Source: Enterococcus thailandicus (GTDB taxonomy: Bacteria; Bacillota; Bacilli; Lactobacillales; Enterococcaceae). Taken from it: a stretch of DNA of 64,000 bases. Positions 7,913-17,373 of this stretch are shown piece after piece. The number at the start of each line of letters is the position of its first letter. The first letter of the stretch is position 1. The DNA is taken from assembly GCF_001886265.1 (NCBI RefSeq), contig NZ_JXLE01000012.1, forward strand, positions 1 to 64,000. Direction: 5' to 3'. Under the pieces are notes generated by a model. It worked only from the letters and a program-made list of their open reading frames with translations, searched no databases and was not told the origin of the DNA. A program made the translations under genes and the position numbers.

Positions 7913-9364
7913 TCATAAAATTGGTGATAGTAGTCGGGAAATTTGTTGTTTGAATAACAGCCAAGTCGACATTTCTTTGACTGTCTCTGTTGTCATAGCA
8001 GAACAGTCTTCTTCATCTTCAAGAAACTTGTTCGAAAGTTGCTCTAAAAATTTATGATCATAAATGACTGCACTGGTTTCAAAGTTTAAACGATAGCTAC
8101 GGATGTCTTGGTTGGCGGAACCAACCATGCAGATTTCATCGTCCATAATCAATGTTTTTGCGTGTAAAAAACCAGCTTCATAAACTAGAATTTCAATGTT
8201 TTCCTTAATCAATTGTCGTGCATAATATTGTGTAGCACGGTAAATGAATGGATGATCGGGTTTATTTGGAATCATGATTTTAACATGGACACCTGAAGCA
8301 GCAGCAATTTTTAATGCAGCAATCACACTCTCATCAAGAACGAGATAAGGTGTTTGAATCCAAATTCGCTTTTTGGCTGAAGTAATCAGTTTGATAAAAG
8401 CTAACTTGATTTGTTCGCGTTCATTATTTGGGCCACTTGAAACTAATTGAATGTCAGCGTTACCATGTTGTTCATTATTTTCGTCAACTTTCTTAAAGAA
8501 ATAATCCAAATGATAGCCAACTTTTTTTTCTTCTGAGACGGAAACGTTCCAGTCCATTAAAAAGCGAAGTTGAAGCAGTGAAGCAGCAGCACCGAAAATT
8601 CGAATATGAGTATCGCGCCAATAACCAAATTTCTTGGTTGTGTAGACATACTGATCGGCAATGTTGAAGCCACCAGTATACCCAATTTTTCCATCGATTA
8701 CGACGATTTTTCGATGGTCATGGTAATTTAAACGAAAACGAAGCAGGGCTTCTTGAGAAGTTAGAAAGGTTTGAGCTTCTCCACCATTAGCGATTAGTTG
8801 GTTAAAATCTTTTGCTTTTGTACCGTGTGAGCCAAACGCATCATAAAGTAGGCGAACTTGAACTCCTTGCGCTGCTTTTTTTTCTAATAAACGCAAAATC
8901 TGATTGCCAATCTCATCAGTTACAAATGCATAATACTCAATGTGGATAGAATGTTGGGCTTCTTCAATATCTTTTAGTAAAGAGGTTAGCTTTTCTTGTC
9001 CATCAGTGAGTAATGTAAGTCCGTTTTTTCGAGTTAAAGGCATCTGATTCAAGGATGAGAAAAAGTCAACATAGGTTTGTTTTTCGATTTCATTTGTTTG
9101 AGAATCATAGTGCTCGATGGTATCATCACGAAAATTTTGAAAATTCTCTAGTTCCTTTAAGTCGCTTTGTCGTAAATAGAATTTTTTCTTGTCTGTTAAA
9201 CCGCGTCCAAAAAATAAATATAGAACAAATCCAACAATAGGTAATGCAAACAGAACAAGTAGCCAAGCCCAAATTGCTGCGACATCACGTGGCTTGATTA
9301 AAATAGTTATCAATGCAAAAACGGCATTAATTAAATAAATTGCTGAAACAATAAATCCTACCAA
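7913..9364 (-). CDS. cls: Cardiolipin synthase
   Basis: A 483-residue membrane enzyme of the phospholipase D superfamily that joins two phosphatidylglycerols to give cardiolipin and glycerol. Two N-terminal membrane helices (about residues 3-23 and 29-53) are followed by two PLD domains with complete HKD motifs: H217-x-K219-x4-D224 and H401-x-K403-x4-D408, each with the downstream GG/GS-N element. Length matches the family. The start is TTG at 9364, with AAAGGAGGA 7 bases upstream. It is convergent with the stress-protein gene. In enterococci, changes in Cls are linked to daptomycin resistance; nothing unusual is seen in the active sites here. Confidence 0.95.
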   Translation of the reverse strand: MVGFIVSAIYLINAVFALITILIKPRDVAAIWAWLLVLFALPIVGFVLYLFFGRGLTDKKKFYLRQSDLKELENFQNFRDDTIEHYDSQTNEIEKQTYVDFFSSLNQMPLTRKNGLTLLTDGQEKLTSLLKDIEEAQHSIHIEYYAFVTDEIGNQILRLLEKKAAQGVQVRLLYDAFGSHGTKAKDFNQLIANGGEAQTFLTSQEALLRFRLNYHDHRKIVVIDGKIGYTGGFNIADQYVYTTKKFGYWRDTHIRIFGAAASLLQLRFLMDWNVSVSEEKKVGYHLDYFFKKVDENNEQHGNADIQLVSSGPNNEREQIKLAFIKLITSAKKRIWIQTPYLVLDESVIAALKIAAASGVHVKIMIPNKPDHPFIYRATQYYARQLIKENIEILVYEAGFLHAKTLIMDDEICMVGSANQDIRSYRLNFETSAVIYDHKFLEQLSNKFLEDEEDCSAMTTETVKEMSTWLLFKQQISRLLSPIL

Positions 9365-9488
9365 ATAATTATCCTCCTTTATTTCAATAGTGTTAGTATA
9401 ACATGAGTCGAAAAATAAACCTATGTGGGAGAACTGCCTTCAATCAACGAAAACCTAGTGAATTAGTTGAATAAACTGAATAAAATAG

Positions 9489-9517
9489 TTGCTTTTTGTC
9501 ATTTAATACGATAGGAT
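9489..9517 (+). promoter_or_regulatory. Promoter of the manganese-riboswitch transcript
   Basis: -35 TTGCTT, 17 bases, -10 TAGGAT, directly before the riboswitch. Confidence 0.7.
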
Positions 9518-9523
9518 ATTAGT

Positions 9524-9667
9524 ACAGTTGAATATCTCCTTAGGGGAGTAACCGGCAACAAATCGTTGCGATAATATCAACAGTAAGTTAACCAATTGGT
9601 TTTCTGGTATTGTATGAAATGGTGAGACCTAAGACAAATGTTGATTTGTCTTGGGTCTCTTTTTTTT
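9524..9667 (+). ncRNA. yybP-ykoY manganese riboswitch with terminator
   Basis: The leader contains the conserved yybP-ykoY core TTAGGGGAGTAACCGGCAAC (9539-9558), followed by paired regions and, at 9624-9659, the hairpin GAGACCTAAGACAAAT / ATTTGTCTTGGGTCTC with eight T. This class binds Mn2+ and turns genes on when the metal is in excess. Here it precedes a P-type cation ATPase, as for the Mn exporters of streptococci and lactococci. Exact aptamer limits are approximate. Confidence 0.88.
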
Positions 9668-9713
9668 CAGTCAAATAATACTAGGAGCAAAAAGATTAAA
9701 TGGGGGATGAAAT

Positions 9714-12389
9714 TTGGAAAACAAAGAACAAGCACAACGAGTGATTTATCAAGAACCAATTGATTCGTTGATGCAGCAAACAAACAGCTCAAATAATGGT
9801 TTGAGCACGACGCTTGCAAAAGAAAAACTGGAAAAAGACGGACTAAATCAATTGAAAGAAGCACCGAAAAAGCCGACTTGGAAGTTGTTCTTAGAAACAT
9901 TCAAAGATGCGATGGTAATTGTGTTACTGATTGTTGCGCTTATTCAAATGATCATGGGCGAATATGTTGAGTTCTTCGTTATTTTTGCGGTATTGATGCT
10001 TAACTCGGTTATCAGTGTGGTCCAAGCGAAAAAAGCAGAAGGTTCATTAGAAGCATTAAAAAATCTTTCAGCACCCGACGCTCGCGTCATTCGTGATGGC
10101 AAAGAAAAAACAGTGCCAGCAAAAGAATTAGTAGTTGGCGATTTAGTATTACTGGAAGCAGGAGATTACGTTCCAGCTGACGGTCGTTTATTAGAAGCTG
10201 GCTCATTACAAGTAGATGAAGGTATGTTGACAGGTGAATCGACTGCAGCTGAAAAAGAAGTTGTTGAAATTACAAATACTGTTCCCGTTGGTGATCGTGT
10301 AAATATGGTTTTTAGTGGAACCATTGTGACATATGGTCGTGGTAAATTCTTAGTTACTTCAACTGCAAATAACACTGAGATTGGTCAAGTTGCTGGTTTG
10401 TTGGAAAGTACAACAGAGCAAGCAACGCCATTACAACGTGGATTAGATAAATTTAGTAAGAAGTTAAGTTTAGCAATTCTTGCTTTGTCATTGCTGATTT
10501 TAGGCATCCAGTTATTACGTATTTTCCTTGGTGAAGGTACAGGTGACTTAACTGTTGATATTGTTAATGCGGTGATGTTTGCTGTTGCCGTTGCTGTTGC
10601 TGCGATTCCAGAAGCGTTGCAGTCAATCGTTACAATCGTGTTATCTTTAGGAACAAATAAGATGGCCAAACGTCATGCGATTATTCGTAAGTTACCGGCA
10701 GTAGAAACATTAGGTTCGACAAGTATTATCTGTACCGATAAAACAGGTACTTTGACTCAAAATAAAATGACGGTTGTTGATTATTACTTAGCAAATGGCA
10801 ATTCCGGAGACTTTACAGACAATCCAGAAAAATGGTCTGATGATGAACGTCGCTTGATTGAAATCTCTGTGTTAGCAAACGATGCGTCAATCAGTGAAGA
10901 CGGAACAAAACTAGGTGATCCAACTGAGGTTGCTTTTATTGATTTTAGTGAAAAATTAAATCAACCTTATCAAGAAATCCGTTCAAACTTTCCTCGTGAA
11001 GCAGAACTGCCATTTGATTCAGATCGTAAATTGATGTCAACTGCACATACATTTGACAATGAAAAATATTTGTTGGTTAAAGGTGGACCAGACATCGTCT
11101 TTAACCGTAGTAAAAAAGTCTTGTTGAATGGTGAAGTTGTACCAATGACAGATGAATTGATGACCAATTTCCAAAATCAAAACGAAGCCTTTTCTAATCG
11201 TGCTTTACGTGTGTTGGCTTTCGCTTATCGTCCAATCGATAACTTAGACTTAACTTTTGATGATGAAAATGATCTGATTTTAGTCGGAATCTTAGCAATG
11301 ATTGATCCTCCAAGAGAAGAAGTAACACAAGCTGTTGAAGAAGCTCGTAGCGCGGGAATCAAAACAGTGATGATTACTGGGGACCATAAAACAACAGCTG
11401 TTGCAATTGCAAAAGAAATCGGTATTTTTGAAGAAGGAAACCAAGCATTAACTGGTACAGAACTAGATGCTTTATCAGAAGATGAGTTGATGAATATCTT
11501 AGAAAACGTGACCGTTTACGCACGTGTTTCTCCTGAAAATAAAATTCGAATTGTTCGCGCTTGGCAAGCGAAGGGGCATATTTCTGCAATGACTGGTGAT
11601 GGTGTCAACGATGCTCCTGCATTGAAACAAGCAGACATTGGGATTGCTATGGGAACTGGTACGGATGTTGCCAAAGATGCAGCGGCAATGGTCTTAACAG
11701 ATGATAACTTTGCTTCAATTGTTAGTGCAGTAGAAGTTGGACGTAATGTGTTTGACAATATCAAAAAAGCTGTTGCTTATCTATTTGCCGGAAACTTAGG
11801 TGCCATCATTGCAATCATCTTTGCATTGGTTGCTGATTGGTCAAATCCATTCACAGCATTGCAGCTGCTCTTCATCAACTTAGTAAATGACTCTTTACCT
11901 GCAATTGCTTTAGGAACAGAAAAAGCAGAACCTGCAACAATGAGTCGCCCACCGAGAGATCCAAATACAGGGATCTTTACAGGTAGAACATTGGTTTCAG
12001 TGACTTATCGTGGGATCTTGATTGGGATTGCGGTTATCTTTGCACAATGGTTAGGGATGCAGCATTCACCTGAATTTGGTGTAGCAATGTCATTTACAAC
12101 ATTGATTTGGTGTCGTACGTTACAAACATTCCCTGCACGTTCAAATACGCAAACAGCAATTCAAGCAGGCTTCTTTGCCAATAAAGTTGTCTTGATTGCA
12201 GTAGTTGTATGTAGTGCTTTGTTTAGCTTAACAATGATCCCGGGACTAAAAGAAGTCTTTTCTATTCCAACAGCTTTTGGCGTATCAGAAATCTTGATTT
12301 GTTTAGGGATTGCTTTTGTAACCATTCTTTTAATGGAAATCACAAAACTAATTATTGTTCATGTTCAAAATGGAAAAGAAAAAGAATAA
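9714..12389 (+). CDS. Cation-translocating P-type ATPase, likely Mn2+/Ca2+ exporter
   Basis: An 891-residue P2A-type ATPase of the plasma membrane. Visible elements: N-terminal cation-ATPase domain, actuator motif LTGES, transmembrane helix 4 AAIPEALQSIVTI, phosphorylation site CTDKTGTLT (D342), nucleotide-domain KGGPD, hinge TGDGVNDAPALK, and a C-terminal membrane block of about six helices. The helix-4 PEAL replaces the PEGLPA of classical Ca2+ pumps. With the manganese riboswitch in front this points to Mn2+ efflux, as in pneumococcal MgtA and lactococcal YoaB; Ca2+ cannot be excluded. The start is TTG at 9714 behind GGGGGATG; the ATG at 9706 is out of frame. Confidence 0.9.
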   Translation: MENKEQAQRVIYQEPIDSLMQQTNSSNNGLSTTLAKEKLEKDGLNQLKEAPKKPTWKLFLETFKDAMVIVLLIVALIQMIMGEYVEFFVIFAVLMLNSVISVVQAKKAEGSLEALKNLSAPDARVIRDGKEKTVPAKELVVGDLVLLEAGDYVPADGRLLEAGSLQVDEGMLTGESTAAEKEVVEITNTVPVGDRVNMVFSGTIVTYGRGKFLVTSTANNTEIGQVAGLLESTTEQATPLQRGLDKFSKKLSLAILALSLLILGIQLLRIFLGEGTGDLTVDIVNAVMFAVAVAVAAIPEALQSIVTIVLSLGTNKMAKRHAIIRKLPAVETLGSTSIICTDKTGTLTQNKMTVVDYYLANGNSGDFTDNPEKWSDDERRLIEISVLANDASISEDGTKLGDPTEVAFIDFSEKLNQPYQEIRSNFPREAELPFDSDRKLMSTAHTFDNEKYLLVKGGPDIVFNRSKKVLLNGEVVPMTDELMTNFQNQNEAFSNRALRVLAFAYRPIDNLDLTFDDENDLILVGILAMIDPPREEVTQAVEEARSAGIKTVMITGDHKTTAVAIAKEIGIFEEGNQALTGTELDALSEDELMNILENVTVYARVSPENKIRIVRAWQAKGHISAMTGDGVNDAPALKQADIGIAMGTGTDVAKDAAAMVLTDDNFASIVSAVEVGRNVFDNIKKAVAYLFAGNLGAIIAIIFALVADWSNPFTALQLLFINLVNDSLPAIALGTEKAEPATMSRPPRDPNTGIFTGRTLVSVTYRGILIGIAVIFAQWLGMQHSPEFGVAMSFTTLIWCRTLQTFPARSNTQTAIQAGFFANKVVLIAVVVCSALFSLTMIPGLKEVFSIPTAFGVSEILICLGIAFVTILLMEITKLIIVHVQNGKEKE

Positions 12390-12426
12390 ACAAGCGATTA
12401 GTCATAGAGTAGTTAGCTACAAAAAC

Positions 12427-12466
12427 AAAAAGAAGTGTGCTAAGTGATTGGCATACTTCTTTTTTG
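12427..12466 (+). terminator. Terminator of the P-type ATPase gene
   Basis: AGAAGTGTGC / GCATACTTCT hairpin with a T-run. Confidence 0.85.
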
Positions 12467-12484
12467 AAATTAAGGGTGAAAGAA

Positions 12485-13216
12485 ATGAATGAAGAAGCAT
12501 GGGACGAATTTGCAGAAGAATACTACGCAGTTCAAGAAGAGTCACAAGTGCCAATCGTTGCGGACATCGTAGACTTTTTATACAAGGAATCTGTACTGCC
12601 CGCAGAATCACTAGCAGATGTTGCCGGTGGATCAGGTCGGTATCTACCATTACTTGCTGAACAGGTTGCTAAGTATGAGTTAATTGATTTTTCAGCGTCA
12701 ATGTTACGATACGCGCAACAAAAGGCAAAACGTTCTGGAGCAGAAAATGTGGTGTTCAAGAAACAAACTTTTGCTAAGTTTTTAGATTCTAAAGAGCAGT
12801 ACGAGGTGATTTTTTCAGCGGCAAATCCAGCTTTTACTCAAACAACACAAGTTGAAAAACTAATGAAGAAAGCGAAAAAATGGTGTGTCATGGTACGAGT
12901 AATCCAATCAGAAGATGATCTTTTCACAGTTATAGATGACGAATTAGGTATAGCAGTGAGAGATCCAAACACCACACCCTTCATTAGTAACCAAATAGAA
13001 AAATTTTTACAGAGTAAAGAAATTCCAGTTAAGAAAAAAGATTTTACTTATCAGATCAAAGAGACGATTTCACGAGAGCTGTTAACTGAATATTATGAAG
13101 CAGAGATGACAGCTGAGCTGAAAAAAAAAATCTCACAGTTATTTAGCCAAAAAGCTGAACAAATCAGTACAACGACAGTAACGTATCGCGTGCTTCTGTG
13201 GCAGATACGGGATTAG
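12485..13216 (+). CDS. Class I SAM-dependent methyltransferase
   Basis: A 243-residue protein. Motif I of the SAM-binding Rossmann fold is ADVAGGSGRY (about residues 42-51) and motif II has ELIDFSASMLRYAQ, typical of small-molecule methyltransferases in the UbiE/class I group. The C-terminal half is less conserved, so the substrate cannot be named. ATG at 12485 is used because upstream in-frame codons lie within the preceding terminator; AAGGGTGAAAG is the ribosome binding site. It ends at a strong bidirectional terminator shared with mvaS. Confidence 0.8.
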   Translation: MNEEAWDEFAEEYYAVQEESQVPIVADIVDFLYKESVLPAESLADVAGGSGRYLPLLAEQVAKYELIDFSASMLRYAQQKAKRSGAENVVFKKQTFAKFLDSKEQYEVIFSAANPAFTQTTQVEKLMKKAKKWCVMVRVIQSEDDLFTVIDDELGIAVRDPNTTPFISNQIEKFLQSKEIPVKKKDFTYQIKETISRELLTEYYEAEMTAELKKKISQLFSQKAEQISTTTVTYRVLLWQIRD

Positions 13217-13306
13217 TCCTCAAAAACTTAGTGAGAATGAATAGTACTTTTTGTAATCAGAATAAAAGATAATTGATTATTTTAGCGTATCCGCATGATT
13301 GAATAC

Positions 13307-13356
13307 AAAACTGCCCCGTACCAATTTTTTGTTGATTGGTACGGGGCAGTTGCTTT
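13307..13356. terminator. Bidirectional terminator between methyltransferase and mvaS
   Basis: Perfect stem AACTGCCCCGTACCAAT / ATTGGTACGGGGCAGTT with T-runs on both strands. Confidence 0.92.
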
Positions 13357-14517
13357 TTATTCTGCTTCTTTATAGTAACGGATATCATTTTCTACTTTAT
13401 AAATTGAGAATGGTACGTCACTGTTATATGCTGCATGTTGGCCATGTTCTGGCAGAGTTTCACTAAATATTTGTTCATATTCTACTACAGAAACTTGTTG
13501 GCGGTTATCAAATAAAGCTTGATGGTCTTCTTTGTCTAGAAAATCTTGGTAATTTTCTTCTAAAATTCCCGTGAAGAATTCACTTACTGCTCCAGAACCA
13601 TAACTAAATAGTCCAACGCGATCACCAGCTTGCAAAGCAGATGAATTTTCAAGTAAGGAAATCAAGCCAAGGTAAAGAGAACCAGTATATAAATTGCCGA
13701 CACGACGACTGTATTGGATACTTTCATCATAACGAGTCAGCAAACGTGATTGATTTGCTTCATCTGTTTCATCTAGAACACTTTGCAACGCTTTTTTTCC
13801 CATTTTTGTATAAGGGATGTGGAAGCATAATGCTGGATAGTCTTCTAAGGTCAAACCAGTTTGTTTTTTATGTTGTTGCCAAACTTTTTGGAAAGCTTCG
13901 ATGTATGTCGCATTTGATAATGGACCATCAACAACAGGAAATTCACTATAATCTGGGCGCCAAAAATCATAGATATCTTCTGTTAAAAAGACACTATCAT
14001 TTTCAATTGAAAGAATTCTTGGATTGGCAGTGACCATCATCGCTACAGCTCCGACCCCTTGAGTAACTTCTCCGCCAGTTGCTAAACCATAGCGAGCAAT
14101 GTCACTAGCGATCACTAAAACTTTTCGTTCAGGATGATTGCGGACATATTCCTTTGCCATATGTAAAGCAGCGGTCCCTCCATAACAAGCTTCCTTTACT
14201 TCAAATGAACGAGCAAATGGTTGGATTTTTAATAAATGATGAATAATGACGGCACTGGCTTTTGAATGGTCAACACCAGATTCTGTTCCAACGATGACCA
14301 TGTCGATCTGTTCACGGTCTTCAGCTGTAACTAATTTACTAGCAGCATTCGCTCCTAAAGTGATGATGTCTTCTGTTGCGCGGTTAACCGCCATTTGATC
14401 TTGTCCAATACCAATATGATATTTGGCAGGATCATCTCCACGACTCTCAGCTAGCTCTGTCATGTCTAAATATAAATTTGGAATAAAAAAGGAAAGACGA
14501 TCAATCCCGATTTTCAT
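13357..14517 (-). CDS. mvaS: Hydroxymethylglutaryl-CoA synthase
   Basis: 386 residues, the usual bacterial length. It condenses acetyl-CoA with acetoacetyl-CoA to HMG-CoA in the mevalonate pathway to isoprenoids. The catalytic residues are at the positions known for the E. faecalis enzyme: E79 (GTESGVD), C111 (KEACYGG) and H233 (CFHIPYT). It is divergent from mvaE, which supplies its acetoacetyl-CoA and reduces its product. A 15-bp palindrome (14548-14562) is in its upstream region. Confidence 0.97.
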   Translation of the reverse strand: MKIGIDRLSFFIPNLYLDMTELAESRGDDPAKYHIGIGQDQMAVNRATEDIITLGANAASKLVTAEDREQIDMVIVGTESGVDHSKASAVIIHHLLKIQPFARSFEVKEACYGGTAALHMAKEYVRNHPERKVLVIASDIARYGLATGGEVTQGVGAVAMMVTANPRILSIENDSVFLTEDIYDFWRPDYSEFPVVDGPLSNATYIEAFQKVWQQHKKQTGLTLEDYPALCFHIPYTKMGKKALQSVLDETDEANQSRLLTRYDESIQYSRRVGNLYTGSLYLGLISLLENSSALQAGDRVGLFSYGSGAVSEFFTGILEENYQDFLDKEDHQALFDNRQQVSVVEYEQIFSETLPEHGQHAAYNSDVPFSIYKVENDIRYYKEAE

Positions 14518-14547
14518 TTCAACACCTCTTCACTCATAATTAAAACT

Positions 14548-14562
14548 TACTTTAATAAAGTA
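14548..14562. promoter_or_regulatory. Palindrome TACTTTA-A-TAAAGTA between mvaS and mvaE
   Basis: A perfect 7-bp inverted repeat around one A, about 31 bases upstream of the mvaS start and 140 bases before mvaE. It could be an operator for the divergent mevalonate genes. The binding protein is unknown. Confidence 0.5.
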
Positions 14563-14701
14563 TCACAAAATGTTTAAAAGAAATATAAAAAAGATAATAT
14601 TTAAGGATTGTTAAAATTTTCAAGCGGAAAAAACTGTCGATAGTAGTGAGCTATTTGTTTTTACTTGAAAGAATGTTATATTTTTGTAGGAGGTGGCTTA
14701 C

Positions 14702-17149
14702 TTGAAAGAAGTCGTAATTATAGATGCTGCAAGAACCCCTATAGGTAAATACCGTGGGAGCTTGAGCCGTTTTTCTGCTGTCGAATTAGGAACTTTGACT
14801 ACGAAAGAATTATTGAAAAAAACTGGTATCAACAAAGAACAAATTGACCAAGTCATTTTTGGAAATGTTTTGCAAGCCGGTAATGGCCAAAATGTTGCTA
14901 GACAAATTTCAATCAACAGTGGGATTCCTACAAGTGTCCCCGCGATGACAGTCAATGAAGTATGTGGCTCAGGAATGAAAGCAGTTATTTTAGCACGCCA
15001 ACTGATTCAATTAGGTGAAGCACAAGTCGTTATCGCTGGTGGGACGGAAAGTATGTCCAGAGCACCTTTGCTTCAACCTTATGAATCTGAAACAAATAGT
15101 TATGGTGAACCAATTTCAAGCATGGTCAATGATGGATTAACCGATGCTTTTTCAAATACGCATATGGGATTAACAGCTGAGAATGTTGCCCAACATTATC
15201 ACATTACTAGAAAAGAACAAGATGAATATGCACTTGCTTCACAACTTAAAGCAGCTAAAGCAACAGAAGCAGGCGTTTTTAAGGAAGAAATTATTCCAAT
15301 TGAAGTTGAGGAAACGCACTGGTTAGCAACAGATGAATCTGTTCGCGGAAACAGTACGGTAGAAAAATTAGGAACATTGCGTACCGTATTTGCTGAGGAT
15401 GGAACAGTAACGGCAGGAAATGCCTCGCCATTAAATGATGGAGCCTCTGTATTAATTTTGGCTTCAAAAGAATATGCTATCGCAAATGATCTTCCTTATT
15501 TGGCGACAATCAAAGCAGTAGCGGAAGTCGGTATCGACCCATCAATGATGGGCATTGCGCCAATTACTGCCATTAATCATTTGATGGCTAAAACGGATAT
15601 TCCTTTAGAAGAAATTGGTTTATTTGAAATCAACGAGGCCTTTGCAGCTTCTTCATTTGTTGTGAATCAGGAACTTCAGTTGGAAAGTGACAAAGTCAAT
15701 ATTTATGGCGGTAGCATTGCTTTAGGCCATCCAATCGGTGCAAGTGGTGCTCGAATCTTGACAACTTTAGGCTATGGGCTATTAAGAGAAGAAGAACGCT
15801 ATGGTGTCGCTTCATTATGCATTGGTGGTGGTCTAGGATTAGCGATGTTACTTGAAGCAAATCTAGAATGGAATGAAGAACAATTTTTACAAAAAAAAAA
15901 GTTCTATCAGTTGACGCCAGCACAACGTCGAAATCAATTAGTTGAAGAAGGTGAGCTAACAGAAAACACTGCTGACCTGCTTGCTCAACAAACATTACCC
16001 GAAGAAATAGCGAATCACTTGATTGAAAATCAAATCAGTGAAGTTGAAATTCCCTTAGGCGTTGCACAGCATTTTAAAATTAATGGGATTAAAAAATGGA
16101 TTCCAATGGCTACAGAAGAACCCTCAGTGATTGCAGCAGCCAGTAATGGTGCAAAATTATGTGGAGATATCAAGGCAGAAACACCACAACGATTGATGCG
16201 TGGGCAAATTGTTTTAGCTGGTCAACAAGCGTATCAGGACATCATTCAAGCACTTGAAGAACGCAGAGAAGAATTGATTCTGTGCGCAAATGACAGCTAT
16301 CCATCCATTGTTAAACGTGGTGGAGGAGTTCGTGAAATCGCAAGTCGCGAATTTCAGGGAGAAGACCAAGCTTACTTATCAATTGATTTTTTGATTGATG
16401 TGAAAGATGCGATGGGTGCCAATATTGTTAATGCTATTCTAGAAGGTGTGGCGACAAAACTTCGTGAATGGTTTCCAGAAAGAGAAATTTTGTTTAGTAT
16501 TTTAAGTAATTTAGCCACTGAGTCTTTGGCAACCGCTCATTGTATTATTCCATTTGAGCGGTTAGCTGCTGATCGTCAAATGGGTGAACAAATTGCTAAA
16601 AAAATCCAACAAGCTGCAGAATATGCTAAATTAGATCCTTACCGTGCAGCAACGCATAACAAAGGAATCATGAACGGAATCGATGCAGTTATTTTAGCAA
16701 CAGGTAACGATACTCGCGCAACGGGCGCAGCTATCCATGCCTATGCTGCTAAAAATGGTCACTACGAAGGCTTGACACAATGGCGTCTAACTGAGGATGG
16801 TTTGGTTGGAGAAATCACATTGCCGTTAGCTGTGGCAAGTGTTGGTGGTGCATCAAAGGTATTACCAAAAGCTGCAGCGTCTTTTGAGCTACTAAAAGTC
16901 GATTCTGCAAAAGAACTTGCACAACTAATTGCAGCCGTTGGTTTGGCTCAAAATCTGGCTGCGTTACGTGCGTTAGTAACTGATGGTATCCAAAAAGGAC
17001 ACATGGCACTTCAAGCAAGAACATTAGCGATGACTGTTGGTGCAAAAGGAGCCGAAATCGAGCAAGTTGCGCAAGCACTAAGAAGTAAAGCAAAAATGAA
17101 CCAAGAAATTGCGAAAGAAATATTACTTGATGTTCAGCAAGCAACATAA
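14702..17149 (+). CDS. mvaE: Bifunctional acetyl-CoA acetyltransferase / HMG-CoA reductase
   Basis: An 815-residue fusion specific to enterococci and a few relatives. Residues 1-390 are a thiolase: nucleophile C88 in NEVCGSGM, INEAFA, and the C-terminal SLCIGGGLG. Residues 410-815 are a class II HMG-CoA reductase with ENQISEVEIPLGVA, ATEEPSVIAAAS, KRGGG, DAMGANIVNA and a C-terminal QARTLAMTVGA. It makes acetoacetyl-CoA for MvaS and reduces HMG-CoA to mevalonate. TTG at 14702 gives the expected MKEVV start with GGAGGTGG 5 bases upstream; GTG at 14693 lies inside that site. Confidence 0.97.
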   Translation: MKEVVIIDAARTPIGKYRGSLSRFSAVELGTLTTKELLKKTGINKEQIDQVIFGNVLQAGNGQNVARQISINSGIPTSVPAMTVNEVCGSGMKAVILARQLIQLGEAQVVIAGGTESMSRAPLLQPYESETNSYGEPISSMVNDGLTDAFSNTHMGLTAENVAQHYHITRKEQDEYALASQLKAAKATEAGVFKEEIIPIEVEETHWLATDESVRGNSTVEKLGTLRTVFAEDGTVTAGNASPLNDGASVLILASKEYAIANDLPYLATIKAVAEVGIDPSMMGIAPITAINHLMAKTDIPLEEIGLFEINEAFAASSFVVNQELQLESDKVNIYGGSIALGHPIGASGARILTTLGYGLLREEERYGVASLCIGGGLGLAMLLEANLEWNEEQFLQKKKFYQLTPAQRRNQLVEEGELTENTADLLAQQTLPEEIANHLIENQISEVEIPLGVAQHFKINGIKKWIPMATEEPSVIAAASNGAKLCGDIKAETPQRLMRGQIVLAGQQAYQDIIQALEERREELILCANDSYPSIVKRGGGVREIASREFQGEDQAYLSIDFLIDVKDAMGANIVNAILEGVATKLREWFPEREILFSILSNLATESLATAHCIIPFERLAADRQMGEQIAKKIQQAAEYAKLDPYRAATHNKGIMNGIDAVILATGNDTRATGAAIHAYAAKNGHYEGLTQWRLTEDGLVGEITLPLAVASVGGASKVLPKAAASFELLKVDSAKELAQLIAAVGLAQNLAALRALVTDGIQKGHMALQARTLAMTVGAKGAEIEQVAQALRSKAKMNQEIAKEILLDVQQAT

Positions 17150-17181
17150 AATCAATTGAATAAACTATTTTTGATAGATAG

Positions 17182-17224
17182 GCAAAAACTGGGGCAAATT
17201 TATGGTCTCAGTTTTTTGCTTTTT
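17182..17224 (+). terminator. Terminator of mvaE
   Basis: GCAAAAACTG / CAGTTTTTTGC stem-loop followed by a T-rich tract. The rest of the gap to 17373 is A/T-rich and shows nothing else clear. Confidence 0.75.
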
Positions 17225-17373
17225 AATATCTTAAGATAAGATAGATTGTATTTTTTATAACATTATATTATTTTCTTTGAAACACTGTCATTACTTAAGT
17301 TATCGCTTTTTTAATTAAATGTATAGATGATAAAATAAAAAAGTAACAAAAATAAATATGAAGGAGAGAATCT

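Noticed and set aside
13244-13257. GTACTTTTTGTAA, similar to the TTAC-A5-GTAA repeat, between the methyltransferase and mvaS genes
   Set aside because: One half-site is broken and it lies between convergent genes, away from any promoter.
14655-14682. TTGTTT-16-TATATT as mvaE promoter
   Set aside because: Its transcription start would fall inside the mvaE ribosome binding site, so it is unlikely to be the functional promoter.
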